From contig DETD01000020.1 of assembly GCA_002362105.1 (NCBI GenBank), forward strand, positions 62,001 through 126,000: a DNA stretch of 64,000 nt. Reading direction: 5' to 3'. This document shows, piece after piece, positions 26,093-35,529 of this stretch. The DNA comes from Bacteroidales bacterium UBA3297 (GTDB lineage Bacteria > Bacteroidota > Bacteroidia > Bacteroidales > Paludibacteraceae). A model generated the notes under the pieces. That model was not told the DNA's origin. It did no database searches and saw only the letters and a list, made by a program, of their open reading frames with translations. A program made the translations under genes and the position numbers. Numbering within the stretch: the stretch's first letter is position 1; the number at the start of each line of letters is the position of its first letter.

Positions 26093-26123
26093 TACTTAAT
26101 TAAAATTAAAAACAGTAATAGAA

Positions 26124-27431
26124 ATGAAAAAGAACTACTTCAGAACCGCCTCCATCATTGGGTTGGCTTCACTCTGCCTCTCGTTCAACTCGTGTGATGA
26201 CGAGAACAACAACGACGAGACGGCCCTCATCAAGTCTTATCTGAACGTCAGCGCCGACGTAGAAGGCTCTGTCAGCGCATCAGACATTGCAGGAGCAACT
26301 GTCACCTTCACCAATACCCGTTCGAAGGACGTGTATACCTTCAAACTGCCTGCTAACCTGAACGATGGAGAGGGGTCTGTTCTGGTGCAGGTGCCAGTAG
26401 GTATATACGACATCAGTATGGAGAAGACAGTCGATGGCAAGACTATTTTCATCAGAAAACAGAATGTGACGGTTAAGTCTGAAAACCAACAGATCGACGC
26501 TAAGATTATTGCCACTGTCGCCAACTCTTCCGACTACCAGTTCATCTTCTCGGAGGTGTTTTTCAACGGTGAGCGAAACGCCGGTCGTATGATGCACCCC
26601 GACCAGTATATGGTCCTTTACAATCCGGCCGATAAGGTCCTCTATGCCGATGGCTTGGCTGTAGGTTGCACTATGCAGAATTCCAATGGAGAGAAGAAGA
26701 GTTGGTTCGACCAGTACTATGGCCAGGGGAATGTGCCTGTACACGGCATCATTGTTATTCCGGGTTCTGGTTACGAACACCCGGTAAAACCTCACGACAA
26801 AATCGTTATCGCTTTCACTGCAATCAACCATCACGAGACAGAGGGCAAGTATGCCGATGTGAACGAAAAGGGAGACACGACGTGGGTTAGCTTTAAGTAT
26901 GAGAATGCGGTTGATCTTTCGGGAGCCGATTTCGAAATTTACGATCCGCAACTTTACACCAGCGACGTCGACAATCCAGAGGTTCCGAACGTGCGGGAAA
27001 TTTATCCGGCAGAAAGCGACCTTGGCGGTTTTGGCGGCTTCTACCAGCATCCGCGCGGCTTCAACTGCCCGTTCATCTTCAAACTCGAGAATGGCGAACA
27101 GAGCACGCTCGACGCCTTTTTCAAGGAGCATTCTTCTGTGGCAAACGTAAAGGATGAAGATGGCAATAACGTTGAGATACAGATGTTGAGTGTACCTGAA
27201 AAAATGATTCTCGACGGCATTACTACCGGACATATACCAAGTGGTATTGTGACCAATCCGCTACCATTGACTGTCGACCGTGGCGAACAGCTTGTAAAAG
27301 GTTGCCACAGCGGTCTGTTGGTTAGAAGAAAAGGTTCCGATGCGAAAGGTTATGCCGATACGAACGACTCGTCGGCCGATTGTGAGATTGTTGAGGAGCA
27401 CCACGCTTTCCCAAGAGGTTGGAGACACTAA
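26124..27431 (+). CDS. DUF4876-like lipoprotein
   Basis: The protein has 435 residues and a lipoprotein signal ending FNSC (Cys24) followed by an acidic stretch (DDENNNDE). The N-terminal part is a beta-sandwich (DIAGATVTFTNTRSKDVYTF). The larger part has the DUF4876 pattern: FIFSEVFFNGERNAGRMMHPDQYMVLYNPADKVLYADGL, given here by its key points of an SEVF(Y/F)NG motif and a later AFPRGWRH end. Such proteins are encoded next to TonB receptors in Bacteroidota and probably sit on the cell surface as partner binding proteins. The next gene downstream is such a receptor. The ligand is unknown. Confidence 0.85.
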   Translation: MKKNYFRTASIIGLASLCLSFNSCDDENNNDETALIKSYLNVSADVEGSVSASDIAGATVTFTNTRSKDVYTFKLPANLNDGEGSVLVQVPVGIYDISMEKTVDGKTIFIRKQNVTVKSENQQIDAKIIATVANSSDYQFIFSEVFFNGERNAGRMMHPDQYMVLYNPADKVLYADGLAVGCTMQNSNGEKKSWFDQYYGQGNVPVHGIIVIPGSGYEHPVKPHDKIVIAFTAINHHETEGKYADVNEKGDTTWVSFKYENAVDLSGADFEIYDPQLYTSDVDNPEVPNVREIYPAESDLGGFGGFYQHPRGFNCPFIFKLENGEQSTLDAFFKEHSSVANVKDEDGNNVEIQMLSVPEKMILDGITTGHIPSGIVTNPLPLTVDRGEQLVKGCHSGLLVRRKGSDAKGYADTNDSSADCEIVEEHHAFPRGWRH

Positions 27432-27477
27432 TTTCTAAATTAAACAACAATTAGCACTTTTTAATGTATCTATGAGA

Positions 27478-27508
27478 GTCCGGGACTGGAGAACCTCTTG
27501 TTCCGGAC
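27478..27508 (+). terminator. Hairpin in the leader of the first TonB receptor
   Basis: GTCCGGGAC at 27478-27486 pairs with GTTCCGGAC at 27500-27508 (one G-T). An inner GAG/CTC step extends the stem. There is no T-run, and the start codon of the receptor is 20 bases beyond, so it may be an intra-operon stability or attenuation element. Confidence 0.45.
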
Positions 27509-27527
27509 TTCTTATGCTTATAAGAAA

Positions 27528-30386
27528 ATGACAATGCAAAAATATATTGCAATCAGCGTTGTTCTAACAGTGGGTCTGTTCCTAACCATTCCTTTTGAAC
27601 TTTTCGCACAAACGAAAAGGCTTTACAACATTTCGGGCGTGGTTTTGTCGTCAGGCACACCGATTCCCTATGCTGATGTCTACATTGAAGACCTGCGTAC
27701 AAACGTGCTGGCCGATGAAGATGGCAAATTTATCCTTACCCGCATTCCGCAAGGCAAGCACAAGGTCCAAACCAGTTCAATGGGCTACAACGACGCTGAA
27801 AAGTGGGTCACAGTGTCAGATAAAGACGTTAATGTGAAAATATACATGTCACCACTGGTTTACGAGATTGACCAGATTCAGGTTATGGCGAAGAGGGACG
27901 TACGCAACAAACTGGAGATTAAGGAAACTGCTATAGAGTATGTGCAGCCCGTCTCGCTTGCCGACGTTATGGTCTTATTGCCAGGAAACGTCTATCAGAA
28001 CAACGCAATGACAAAATTTTCGCTGAACACTAACCGTCAGGTTGGTAGCGACCAAAACACCTCGTTAGGCATAGGTGTGACAACAGACGGTGTTCCACAA
28101 ACTTCCGACGGTAACAGAACACAGATGATAGGTCTGACAGCGAACAGTTACAGGTGGAGCAAAGACAGCGATAACGACAACAACAGAGGCGATGATCTGA
28201 CAAAGGGAAGAAGCAGCATCAATTCTGGAACAGATATGCGCTACATCTCTACCGACCACATACAGAGTGTGGAATACACCAAAGGAATCAGTTCGCCACG
28301 TTACGGCAACCTGTCGAGCGGGCACGTTAAAATCAACTCTAAATATGGAGTTTCTCCCCTAAGGATAAGGACGAAAATCGATTTGAAGAACAAACTGGTC
28401 TATGCCGGCAAAGGATTCTCGCTGGGTCCGAAAGTTGGAACGCTGTATGTAGGCGCAGACTACCTGAACGCTATTGACGATGTCAGGGAGGAGATGGACA
28501 AGTTCCAACGCCTAACCGGGCAAGCCTATTATAACAACAAGTTCAGGATTGGCGGTTATACGCTTGACTTCGACGCCAAAGTGGCCCAAACCATTTCGGT
28601 AAACAAAATGAAGAAGGACGAACTCACTTACGAATATAACGAGACTTACAAGGCTGATTACAGTAAGACGGACTTCATGGCAAAAATGAAACTTAACCTC
28701 GGGAAAAAATGGATTGACAACATTGAGTGGACCAACTCGCTTGACCGGACAGAAGACAGGGTAGACAGACACTACTGCGTCATCACAGCCAATCCACGCA
28801 GCATGCCCAAAGCAAACGAGGAGGGAGAACACGAGGGCTACTACCTGCCAACCATGTATTACAGCGACTTTTACGTTGAGAACACACCAGTCAACTATTA
28901 CAGCCAACTCAACCTCGACAGCCGTTTCACATTTGGGAAAAGATGGATTCTGAATGTGGAATACGGAGCAGACTTTCATTCCACAAAAAACTGGGGCGAC
29001 GGTGCTGTTATTGAAGACCCCGAACGCCCTCCGTTTCCAAATGACAATTCGTACATGCGTCCACGCAAAAACTGGGAGATACCGGCCATAGAGGTGGGGG
29101 GGGCCTACCTGCACGGCATATTATGCTTTAAAGCCACCGAGAACCAGACAGCGAAAATAGACGCCGGTGGACGCCTAACAGAGATGTTCAACCTTCCATC
29201 TGACTACGCCCTCTGCAACAAGCTGCTGACCGAGCCCCGCATCAACGCCAATTATGCGTTCGGGAAAAAGCTGAGCAGCAACATCAGGTTTGGTTACGGA
29301 GAGGAGAACAAACTGCCAACAATGGACTACCTCTATCCCGAAAAAACATACAAGGATTTTTGGATGCTCAACGCCTACACCAACAATCTGGCAAACAGGC
29401 ATCTCATCACCTATACAAAGATTTACGATGCCACCAACACCGAACTGCGGGAAAACAAAAACCATAAAATAGAGTTCGGTTACGATGCCAGCATAAAAGG
29501 CTTCGAACTGTCTGTCACCCTCTTCCGCGAATTTTCGAATACAGGTTTCGAGTATTTTGTCATGTACGACCCGGTAACCTATCCGCTTTTCAATACACTT
29601 AAAGAAGATGCCGACATCAGCAACCGCCGGCCAGAAAAAACAGACTACGTGGAACAGTCGTTCAGCAAATTTGTTCATTACAGCAAGGTAATGAACAGCA
29701 AGAAAACCACTAAAGACGGTTTGGAATACAGACTGATTTTCCCGAAAATCAAGCCCCTGCAGACAAACATAGAGATTAACGGTGCATACTACGAAACCAC
29801 CTACGGCAGTTCACAACCAGACTACTTCTACCCCAACAGCAAAGTGGGAGACAATATGTACCCCTACGTAGGTGTTTACGACTTGGATGCGCACACGACC
29901 GAGAAACGCTTCAACTCCAATTTCTGGTTCAACACGCACATACCGCGTTTCAGACTCATCTTTACCAACTTCTTCCAACTGGTTTGGATGCAGACAAAGC
30001 AGTATTCCGACAACTTCGACGGCATTTATAAAAAGACGCCATTTGCCTACATTGACACACAAAACAAGACGCATATCGTCACGCCGGAGGTTTTGGAAAA
30101 AATAAAAGGAAACGAGGACATCAGCTGGTACCAACTGAAAAGGCAGACTACGGCCTCTGCATATGCGAAAGACGAGCAACCAGTCTACCTTTTGTGGAAC
30201 ATCAAGTCGACCAAAGAGCTGAACGACTGGATAAAGCTGTCGTTCTTTGTCAACGGCATATTGGATGTACACCCAAAATACATAAGCAAAAAAGACAACT
30301 ACACCCAAAGGAAGTGGAGCCAGCCATTCTTTGGTATGGAACTGATTTTGAACATTGGAAACAACAAGAAAGGAGATAAAAAATGA
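27528..30386 (+). CDS. TonB-dependent outer-membrane receptor with carboxypeptidase-regulatory-like domain
   Basis: The start is set at the ATG at 27528, because the longer frame opens with TTG. The product has about 952 residues, with a signal peptide ending FELFAQ. Residues about 33-115 form the carboxypeptidase-regulatory-like domain common in Bacteroidota receptors (YNISGVVLSSGTPIPYADVY). The plug follows (SLADVMVLLPGNVYQ), then a 22-strand-type beta-barrel. It takes up an unknown ligand with energy from TonB-ExbBD. It overlaps the next gene by four bases (ATGA), so both are translated from one message. It forms a conserved type of set with the DUF4876-like lipoprotein and the barrel protein. 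Confidence 0.93.
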   Translation: MTMQKYIAISVVLTVGLFLTIPFELFAQTKRLYNISGVVLSSGTPIPYADVYIEDLRTNVLADEDGKFILTRIPQGKHKVQTSSMGYNDAEKWVTVSDKDVNVKIYMSPLVYEIDQIQVMAKRDVRNKLEIKETAIEYVQPVSLADVMVLLPGNVYQNNAMTKFSLNTNRQVGSDQNTSLGIGVTTDGVPQTSDGNRTQMIGLTANSYRWSKDSDNDNNRGDDLTKGRSSINSGTDMRYISTDHIQSVEYTKGISSPRYGNLSSGHVKINSKYGVSPLRIRTKIDLKNKLVYAGKGFSLGPKVGTLYVGADYLNAIDDVREEMDKFQRLTGQAYYNNKFRIGGYTLDFDAKVAQTISVNKMKKDELTYEYNETYKADYSKTDFMAKMKLNLGKKWIDNIEWTNSLDRTEDRVDRHYCVITANPRSMPKANEEGEHEGYYLPTMYYSDFYVENTPVNYYSQLNLDSRFTFGKRWILNVEYGADFHSTKNWGDGAVIEDPERPPFPNDNSYMRPRKNWEIPAIEVGGAYLHGILCFKATENQTAKIDAGGRLTEMFNLPSDYALCNKLLTEPRINANYAFGKKLSSNIRFGYGEENKLPTMDYLYPEKTYKDFWMLNAYTNNLANRHLITYTKIYDATNTELRENKNHKIEFGYDASIKGFELSVTLFREFSNTGFEYFVMYDPVTYPLFNTLKEDADISNRRPEKTDYVEQSFSKFVHYSKVMNSKKTTKDGLEYRLIFPKIKPLQTNIEINGAYYETTYGSSQPDYFYPNSKVGDNMYPYVGVYDLDAHTTEKRFNSNFWFNTHIPRFRLIFTNFFQLVWMQTKQYSDNFDGIYKKTPFAYIDTQNKTHIVTPEVLEKIKGNEDISWYQLKRQTTASAYAKDEQPVYLLWNIKSTKELNDWIKLSFFVNGILDVHPKYISKKDNYTQRKWSQPFFGMELILNIGNNKKGDKK

Positions 30387-32101
30387 AATACGTTTTAACC
30401 GCACTACTTATTTTTGAATGTTGCGGTGTCATGTGCAGTTTTTCCCAGAACCACGGATTAACACACTGTCCCGACTACAGTTTATCTTCCTCTGAGAGCC
30501 GAGCCAACAGTTTCAATACCGACATTTCGGCCAATAGGGAACTCAGGCTAAGCAAACACCCGGTCTTCCATGCAATAGACAACGACCTGAGAAGACGCGA
30601 CTCTGCCGACACCGATACCACCGCCACACACGCGCAACCTTTGCACAGTTACCAAAACATTGTACTGACTGGCTATTCGGCGGGCAAGGCAGAAGGCGAC
30701 TTCCTACCCTACGAGGGTAACGGCAGTTACGACTGGCGACTTTACGGACATGGAAGCCATAACTACGGGAAGGCGGGAACACTAAGCGGAACCGTGGCGT
30801 ATGCGCGAGGCAAACACCGCAACATTGGCTGGAGCACCACAAGGTTTCCCGATCTTTACTGGCCGTTTATATTGACCGACACCACTGGAGGAAACAGCCA
30901 GTTCGAGACCTACGACATTGAGGGACAATACGGCGTGAATTTAGGCAGTATATGGTTGGGAGCCTCCGCAAAGTTCAAGGGCGAGCAAGCCCACCGAATG
31001 ACAGACCCCCGGTTGCTGAACAACACTACATTCCTGCAGTTCGGACTCGATTTGGGCTACGTCACCCCAAAAGGACAGCAACTGATGTTGGGTGGCGGAT
31101 ACCTAAGGAACAAACAATATGAACACGACCGCTATTGGAGACCTGGCGAGCAACAGCGCTTCTTCGTCGTGCACGGATTCGGCCTCTACGACAACAAAGA
31201 GAGCGGTGTGTTTATGGGGACATCAAGAATGCACTATTTAAACGGTTTCCTCACCGACTTTTCATACACATCTCCGGTCCAGAAGAAGGTATGCGTCACG
31301 GCGAACATCGGCTACCAAAGAAACAAGCTGACAGTGGAAGAGAACGAGTATTACGACCTCTATGCCAGCACGACATCTGTCTTTACACCGCAACTGCATT
31401 TCATGTGGCAGTGCGGGAAAACCATCAGCATCCATCTGCTCTCCAAGCACGAACTAATGAAACGGTTGGGCTACGAGCGTGTATTCGAAAGGTATATGAC
31501 CAACATCGCAAAATCGACCTACGACTATAGGCAGATTGCAGAATACCAAAACTACAAGCTGACCACCCAGCAGGGTGCGAACGCACTGAGAGCGGAATTT
31601 GCATTGGGCAGACACAGCACATTCGGATTGCAAGGAGGCGCCAACTACCTGCACAGGAATGAACAAAACACCTTCTACCATTTCGAAATAGACAATCTCA
31701 ACGTCATGCCTTATGGACGCGCCGACTATAAACTTACCAAGAAGAAGTTTGAGTTTTCCACATCGGTACAGTCGGGGATTCAATCGGTCAGGAACCATAC
31801 TTACGATGTGGACATAACAGCCAGCAGCATCAGCCACCTCGACTTCCAAACCTGCTTCGCGCCGTATGCCTACTATGCCGCAGAGTACACGCAAACAGTT
31901 GCAGAAATCTCTTACACCTATTTCTTAAAGAAGTGTGGCATTGGGGCGAAAGTAAAGTATATGAACATTACAGGAGAAAGGTTGAAAGACGTCGGGTTCA
32001 ACAAACCCATCGGCTACTATGCCGCCTGCCCAATGATACAGACCATGCCCGACAAGCACAACGAACAGTGGTTCAATGTCTCCACATTCGTCATCTTCTA
32101 A
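30383..32101 (+). CDS. DUF6850-like outer-membrane beta-barrel protein
   Basis: The protein has 572 residues and a signal peptide ending in SFSQ near residue 22. The remainder alternates aromatic and polar residues with short turns, as in outer-membrane barrels (YDWRLYGHGSHNYGKAGTLSGTVAY, YRQIAEYQNYKL and similar strands). It has no plug and no TonB box. It resembles the DUF6850 family found beside DUF4876 lipoproteins and TonB receptors. The four-base overlap with the receptor gene implies equimolar production. A companion channel or assembly factor for the receptor is a reasonable guess. Confidence 0.75.
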   Translation: MKYVLTALLIFECCGVMCSFSQNHGLTHCPDYSLSSSESRANSFNTDISANRELRLSKHPVFHAIDNDLRRRDSADTDTTATHAQPLHSYQNIVLTGYSAGKAEGDFLPYEGNGSYDWRLYGHGSHNYGKAGTLSGTVAYARGKHRNIGWSTTRFPDLYWPFILTDTTGGNSQFETYDIEGQYGVNLGSIWLGASAKFKGEQAHRMTDPRLLNNTTFLQFGLDLGYVTPKGQQLMLGGGYLRNKQYEHDRYWRPGEQQRFFVVHGFGLYDNKESGVFMGTSRMHYLNGFLTDFSYTSPVQKKVCVTANIGYQRNKLTVEENEYYDLYASTTSVFTPQLHFMWQCGKTISIHLLSKHELMKRLGYERVFERYMTNIAKSTYDYRQIAEYQNYKLTTQQGANALRAEFALGRHSTFGLQGGANYLHRNEQNTFYHFEIDNLNVMPYGRADYKLTKKKFEFSTSVQSGIQSVRNHTYDVDITASSISHLDFQTCFAPYAYYAAEYTQTVAEISYTYFLKKCGIGAKVKYMNITGERLKDVGFNKPIGYYAACPMIQTMPDKHNEQWFNVSTFVIF

Positions 32102-32131
32102 TTTATACACCATCAATATGCTGTATTTTCT

Positions 32132-32139
32132 TAATTTTG
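32132..32139 (+). promoter_or_regulatory. -7 element of the second TonB receptor
   Basis: TAATTTTG matches the consensus and lies 39 bases before the ATG. No good -33 box is visible at the usual spacing, which would suit an activated or repressed promoter. Confidence 0.45.
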
Positions 32140-32178
32140 TGCAATTATTCAAAAAGTTGCAGTTAACGAAAGTTCAAT

Positions 32179-34161
32179 ATGAGCACTAAAAACACCATTT
32201 TCCTCTTAAGCATACTTTGTGCGGCCAACGTTTTCGCGCAGACCGACTCTACAAACGTAAACAACCTGGAGGCTGTGGAAGTCAAAGGCGGTAAATTTGA
32301 ATTCCGCAAAAAGCTCTCGGTTGAAAACAAGGAAACCATTGGTTCAACCGACCTGCTGCGTGCCGCATGCTGCAATTTAGGCGAAAGTTTTACCAACAAT
32401 CCGTCGGTCGACGTTAACTACAGCGATGCGACCACCGGAGCACGTCAAATAAAACTGCTTGGACTAAGCGGGACATACGTGCAGATGCTCACCGAGAACT
32501 TTCCCAACCTGAGGGGGGCGGCAATACCCTATTCGCTCAACTACATTCCTGGAACTTGGATGCAGAGCATACAGGTTTCGAAAGGAGCGTCGTCTGTAAA
32601 AAACGGTCCGGAGAGCATTACCGGACAAATTAATGTGGAAGTGCTAAAACCACATCTGATAGACGGCGTACAGGGCAATATACACATCAACTCAAATTTA
32701 AAAACCGAGGCCAATGCCGCAGGGGCCATCCGCCTGACTAACAAAGTAAGCACCGCCCTATTGCTGCATGCCGAAAATGCCAGCATGGCCCACGACGGGA
32801 ACAACGACGGCTTTTTAGATATGCCCAAGGTTAAACAACTGAGCCTGGCCAACCGTTGGGGCTATCGCTACAAGCACGTGTTAAGCCAGTTTATGGTAAA
32901 AATGCTACACGAAGAGAGGGACGGCGGACAAGACAAGCACCAGCCAACCTCTGACCGATACGGCATTATGGTGAATACTGACCGCTACGAGGGACAATGG
33001 AAAAATGCCTATATGTTTCTTGACGAGCACAACACCAGCATAGCACTGATTTTAGCAGGACAATTGCACGATGCCGACAACAATATCGGGAAATCGGTCT
33101 ACGACGTGAATAACAACACTGGTTACGCACAACTACTGTTTGAAACCGACCTAACGCCGATGCACAACTTGGCAGCCGGCATCAGCTATAATTACGACTA
33201 CTACAAAGAAGACGTGGAGCTGGCGAATCCTGCCACCAACAATAGTAACGGACGCCACCGGCTAACCGAGGCGACAGTTGGCGCATACGCACAATACACG
33301 CTAAAACTGGGCGACAGGCTTACAGCAATGGCGGGCCTACGTGAAGACTACAACGAGGCCTACGGTGCGTTCTTCACCCCACGCGTCCACCTGAAATACA
33401 GTCCCTGCAAGCTACTGTCGTTGCGCGCCTCATCAGGCAAGGGCTACCGCACCCCTCACGCCCTTGCCGAGAACTCGCCCTTGTTAGCAACAGGAAGAGC
33501 GATATACATAACGCCAAACCTCAACCAAGAAGAGGCCTGGAACCATGGAATATCGGCTGCGTTCAGCATACCGGTTGCAGAAAAAACACTGCTGTTAAAC
33601 GCCGAATACTACTACACCGACTTCCTGCAACAACTTGTCATCAACCGAGAACAAGACAGCCTGTTAGTCTTTGAGAACCTTGACGGGCGCAGCTACTCGC
33701 ACACCATTCAGGTTGATGCCACCTACCCACTGGCAAAAGGGCTTGAAGTGACCACAGCCTACCGCTGGCAGACAGCGAAATCGACGTACGACGGACAATT
33801 GAAAGAACGCCCACTCACCTCTAAATACAAAGGTTTGCTGACGCTTTCCTACAAAACTCCGCTTGAAAAATGGCAGTTCGATGTTACAGGACAGCTCATC
33901 GGTCCATCGCGGCTCTACAAGGCTGTTGACAACAACGACAAAACCCCAACCTACGGGTTGCTGAATATGCAAATAACACGAGAGTTCCGTCTGTTCAGCA
34001 TCTACATAGGAGGCGAGAACCTGACAAATTACAAACAAAAGAATCCAATTATGGGTGCAGACACCCCTTGGGGTACGAATTTTGATGCTACCCAGATATG
34101 GGCCCCAACCGACGGTATAATGGGCTATATAGGATTAAGATTCAAGTTTAACAAATACTGA
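32179..34161 (+). CDS. TonB-dependent receptor with Cys-Cys plug motif, probable metal uptake
   Basis: The protein has 660 residues and a signal peptide ending NVFAQ. There is no carboxypeptidase-regulatory-like domain. The plug contains AACCNLGESFTNNPSVDVNYSD, with the adjacent Cys64 and Cys65, then GARQIKLLGLSGTYVQMLTEN. A 22-strand-type barrel ends in YIGLRFKFNKY with a terminal aromatic. Receptors with this Cys-Cys plug are often found beside heavy-metal-associated proteins, as here, where one starts eight bases downstream. Uptake of copper or another soft metal, free or chelated, is inferred; no experiment is implied by the sequence itself. Confidence 0.9.
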   Translation: MSTKNTIFLLSILCAANVFAQTDSTNVNNLEAVEVKGGKFEFRKKLSVENKETIGSTDLLRAACCNLGESFTNNPSVDVNYSDATTGARQIKLLGLSGTYVQMLTENFPNLRGAAIPYSLNYIPGTWMQSIQVSKGASSVKNGPESITGQINVEVLKPHLIDGVQGNIHINSNLKTEANAAGAIRLTNKVSTALLLHAENASMAHDGNNDGFLDMPKVKQLSLANRWGYRYKHVLSQFMVKMLHEERDGGQDKHQPTSDRYGIMVNTDRYEGQWKNAYMFLDEHNTSIALILAGQLHDADNNIGKSVYDVNNNTGYAQLLFETDLTPMHNLAAGISYNYDYYKEDVELANPATNNSNGRHRLTEATVGAYAQYTLKLGDRLTAMAGLREDYNEAYGAFFTPRVHLKYSPCKLLSLRASSGKGYRTPHALAENSPLLATGRAIYITPNLNQEEAWNHGISAAFSIPVAEKTLLLNAEYYYTDFLQQLVINREQDSLLVFENLDGRSYSHTIQVDATYPLAKGLEVTTAYRWQTAKSTYDGQLKERPLTSKYKGLLTLSYKTPLEKWQFDVTGQLIGPSRLYKAVDNNDKTPTYGLLNMQITREFRLFSIYIGGENLTNYKQKNPIMGADTPWGTNFDATQIWAPTDGIMGYIGLRFKFNKY

Positions 34162-34169
34162 TTATAGAT

Positions 34170-34487
34170 ATGAAAAGATTTTTAATGACATCGCTCGCAA
34201 CACTGTTTACAACAGTTTGCCTACATGCAGGGGAACTGGCCACTCTGGTAGTGACCACCACTCCACAAATGCACTGCCAAAAGTGCGAAAACAAAATCAA
34301 GAGCAACATCCGCTTTGTCAAGGGGGTGAAAGATATTCAGACCAGCGTTGAAAAACAGCTGGTATCTATCTCATACGACGCCAATAAAAGCACAGTAGCA
34401 GACTTCGAGAAGGCCTTCCAGAAAATTGGCTATAAGATAACGGTCCTCGACAATACAGCAAACCAGAAAGAAGAGCAGCAGAAATAA
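34170..34487 (+). CDS. Secreted heavy-metal-associated (HMA) domain protein
   Basis: The 105-residue protein has a signal peptide cleaved near residue 20 (LHA-GE). The rest is one ferredoxin-like HMA domain with the metal site Met34-x-Cys36-x-x-Cys39 (MHCQKC) and the usual later half ISYDANKSTVADFEKAFQKIGYK. HMA proteins bind Cu(I), and less often Zn or Cd, and are usually cytoplasmic chaperones; this one is exported to the periplasm. It could accept metal from the receptor encoded eight bases upstream. A terminator follows. Confidence 0.92.
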   Translation: MKRFLMTSLATLFTTVCLHAGELATLVVTTTPQMHCQKCENKIKSNIRFVKGVKDIQTSVEKQLVSISYDANKSTVADFEKAFQKIGYKITVLDNTANQKEEQQK

Positions 34488-34521
34488 GCCAACCCTACCA
34501 CAGGGTTACAGCAACAGTTAG

Positions 34522-34550
34522 GGCGCACTATAGGTGCGCCTTTTCTTTTT
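34522..34550 (+). terminator. Terminator of the metal-receptor operon
   Basis: GGCGCAC at 34522-34528 pairs with GTGCGCC at 34534-34540, followed by TTTTCTTTTT. Confidence 0.9.
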
Positions 34551-34817
34551 AACGAGACAGCAAACAGGAACCCACAGACACAAAAATAAAAAGGAACCAT
34601 TTCCCAACGGTCCCTTTCTTAAACTTAAACTAACTACATTATTTTTTCCAGTCTATTCAACTGGACTACCTATTAATTATATGAATGATCTGTATGTTCT
34701 ATGAAAAAATGAATAAATTTATTCACAAAAATAACACTTTTTTTGGAACAAGCAAAACTTACCCTCATTTAAAATTGCGGATGCAAAGAAAAAACTTCCG
34801 CATTTAACACCCGCCTA
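34551..34817. other. Intergenic region between convergent operons
   Basis: It contains a second terminator-like hairpin for the minus-strand gene (34582-34617) and a small CCAGT/ACTGG hairpin near 34650. The rest is AT-rich with nothing recognised. Confidence 0.5.
34582..34617 (-). terminator. Terminator-like hairpin for the six-span membrane protein gene
   Basis: On the minus strand AAAGGGACC pairs with GGTTCCTTT (one mismatch), followed by TTTATTTTTG. It lies 200 bases past the stop codon, so the 3' untranslated region would be long. Confidence 0.5.
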
Positions 34818-35468
34818 CTAATCATCGTTAAGAGCACCAATAGCCTCGGCCTTCACTAACCATGCAACAGCAAACGCCTCTAGCATAACGAACTCGTTAA
34901 TCCATGTAATCGGGAACCAGTCGGGAATATAGCTTTTAAAGAAAATGATTTCAACAGCCTGTAACACACAGAAAAGGAAGATGACACCACCACAAATACG
35001 GTACACCATATTGCGTTTCTTCTTCTTCTCGGTGTCCGATTCACCCAAAGTAAACAAGAAGAAGATGTTGAAGGCAAAAGCCACAAACAAGACTGAGGCA
35101 AAAACAGAGTGAAGAACGTGGCTGGTATCAACAGGCAGCTGGAATAAGCCGACATGACTTGGCACACCTGGCGTACGGCAAGGGAATACGATAATACCCA
35201 AGGCTCCTAACGACTGAATAGCAGAAAGCAGACGGTCGCGCCAATCGTATCCGTGATAGCACGCGAAAAACACAGCCGTACAAAACAACAATCCTATCAT
35301 ACATATATTAGAAGATGCATAATAGGTGGCGCTGATGCTCTTATACCACCCTGGCAGATTGGTCTCCATTCCGAAAAAACCGAACACTATACATGCAGGC
35401 GCAAGCAAAGCACAAAGCAGTCCCAACATACGGCGTTGGAACAGCATAGTTTTTGATTCTACTCCCAT
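34818..35468 (-). CDS. Six-span membrane protein, unknown function
   Basis: The 216-residue protein has about six hydrophobic segments and short loops. The first extracytoplasmic loop reads NLPGWYKSISATYYASSN, and the second contains FPCRTPGVPSHVGLFQ and a His (DTSHVLHS). The pattern recalls DUF998 or Frag1/DRAM-like proteins, but I cannot assign it firmly. It has its own promoter (35499-35529) and terminator, so it is a single-gene transcript. Confidence 0.65.
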   Translation of the reverse strand: MGVESKTMLFQRRMLGLLCALLAPACIVFGFFGMETNLPGWYKSISATYYASSNICMIGLLFCTAVFFACYHGYDWRDRLLSAIQSLGALGIIVFPCRTPGVPSHVGLFQLPVDTSHVLHSVFASVLFVAFAFNIFFLFTLGESDTEKKKKRNMVYRICGGVIFLFCVLQAVEIIFFKSYIPDWFPITWINEFVMLEAFAVAWLVKAEAIGALNDD

Positions 35469-35498
35469 TGACTATAATTTATTAGTTGTATTTTATTA

Positions 35499-35529
35499 CA
35501 AATTTAAACAAACAGAACGACAAAACAAC
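35499..35529 (-). promoter_or_regulatory. Promoter of the six-span membrane protein gene
   Basis: On the minus strand GTTG (35526-35529) and TAAATTTG (35499-35506) are 19 bases apart, giving a leader of about 25 bases. Confidence 0.6.

Noticed and set aside
25946..26123. Riboswitch (cobalamin or other) in the leader of the DUF4876-like gene
   Set aside because: Only one simple hairpin is visible; none of the conserved cobalamin or TPP core sequences were found.
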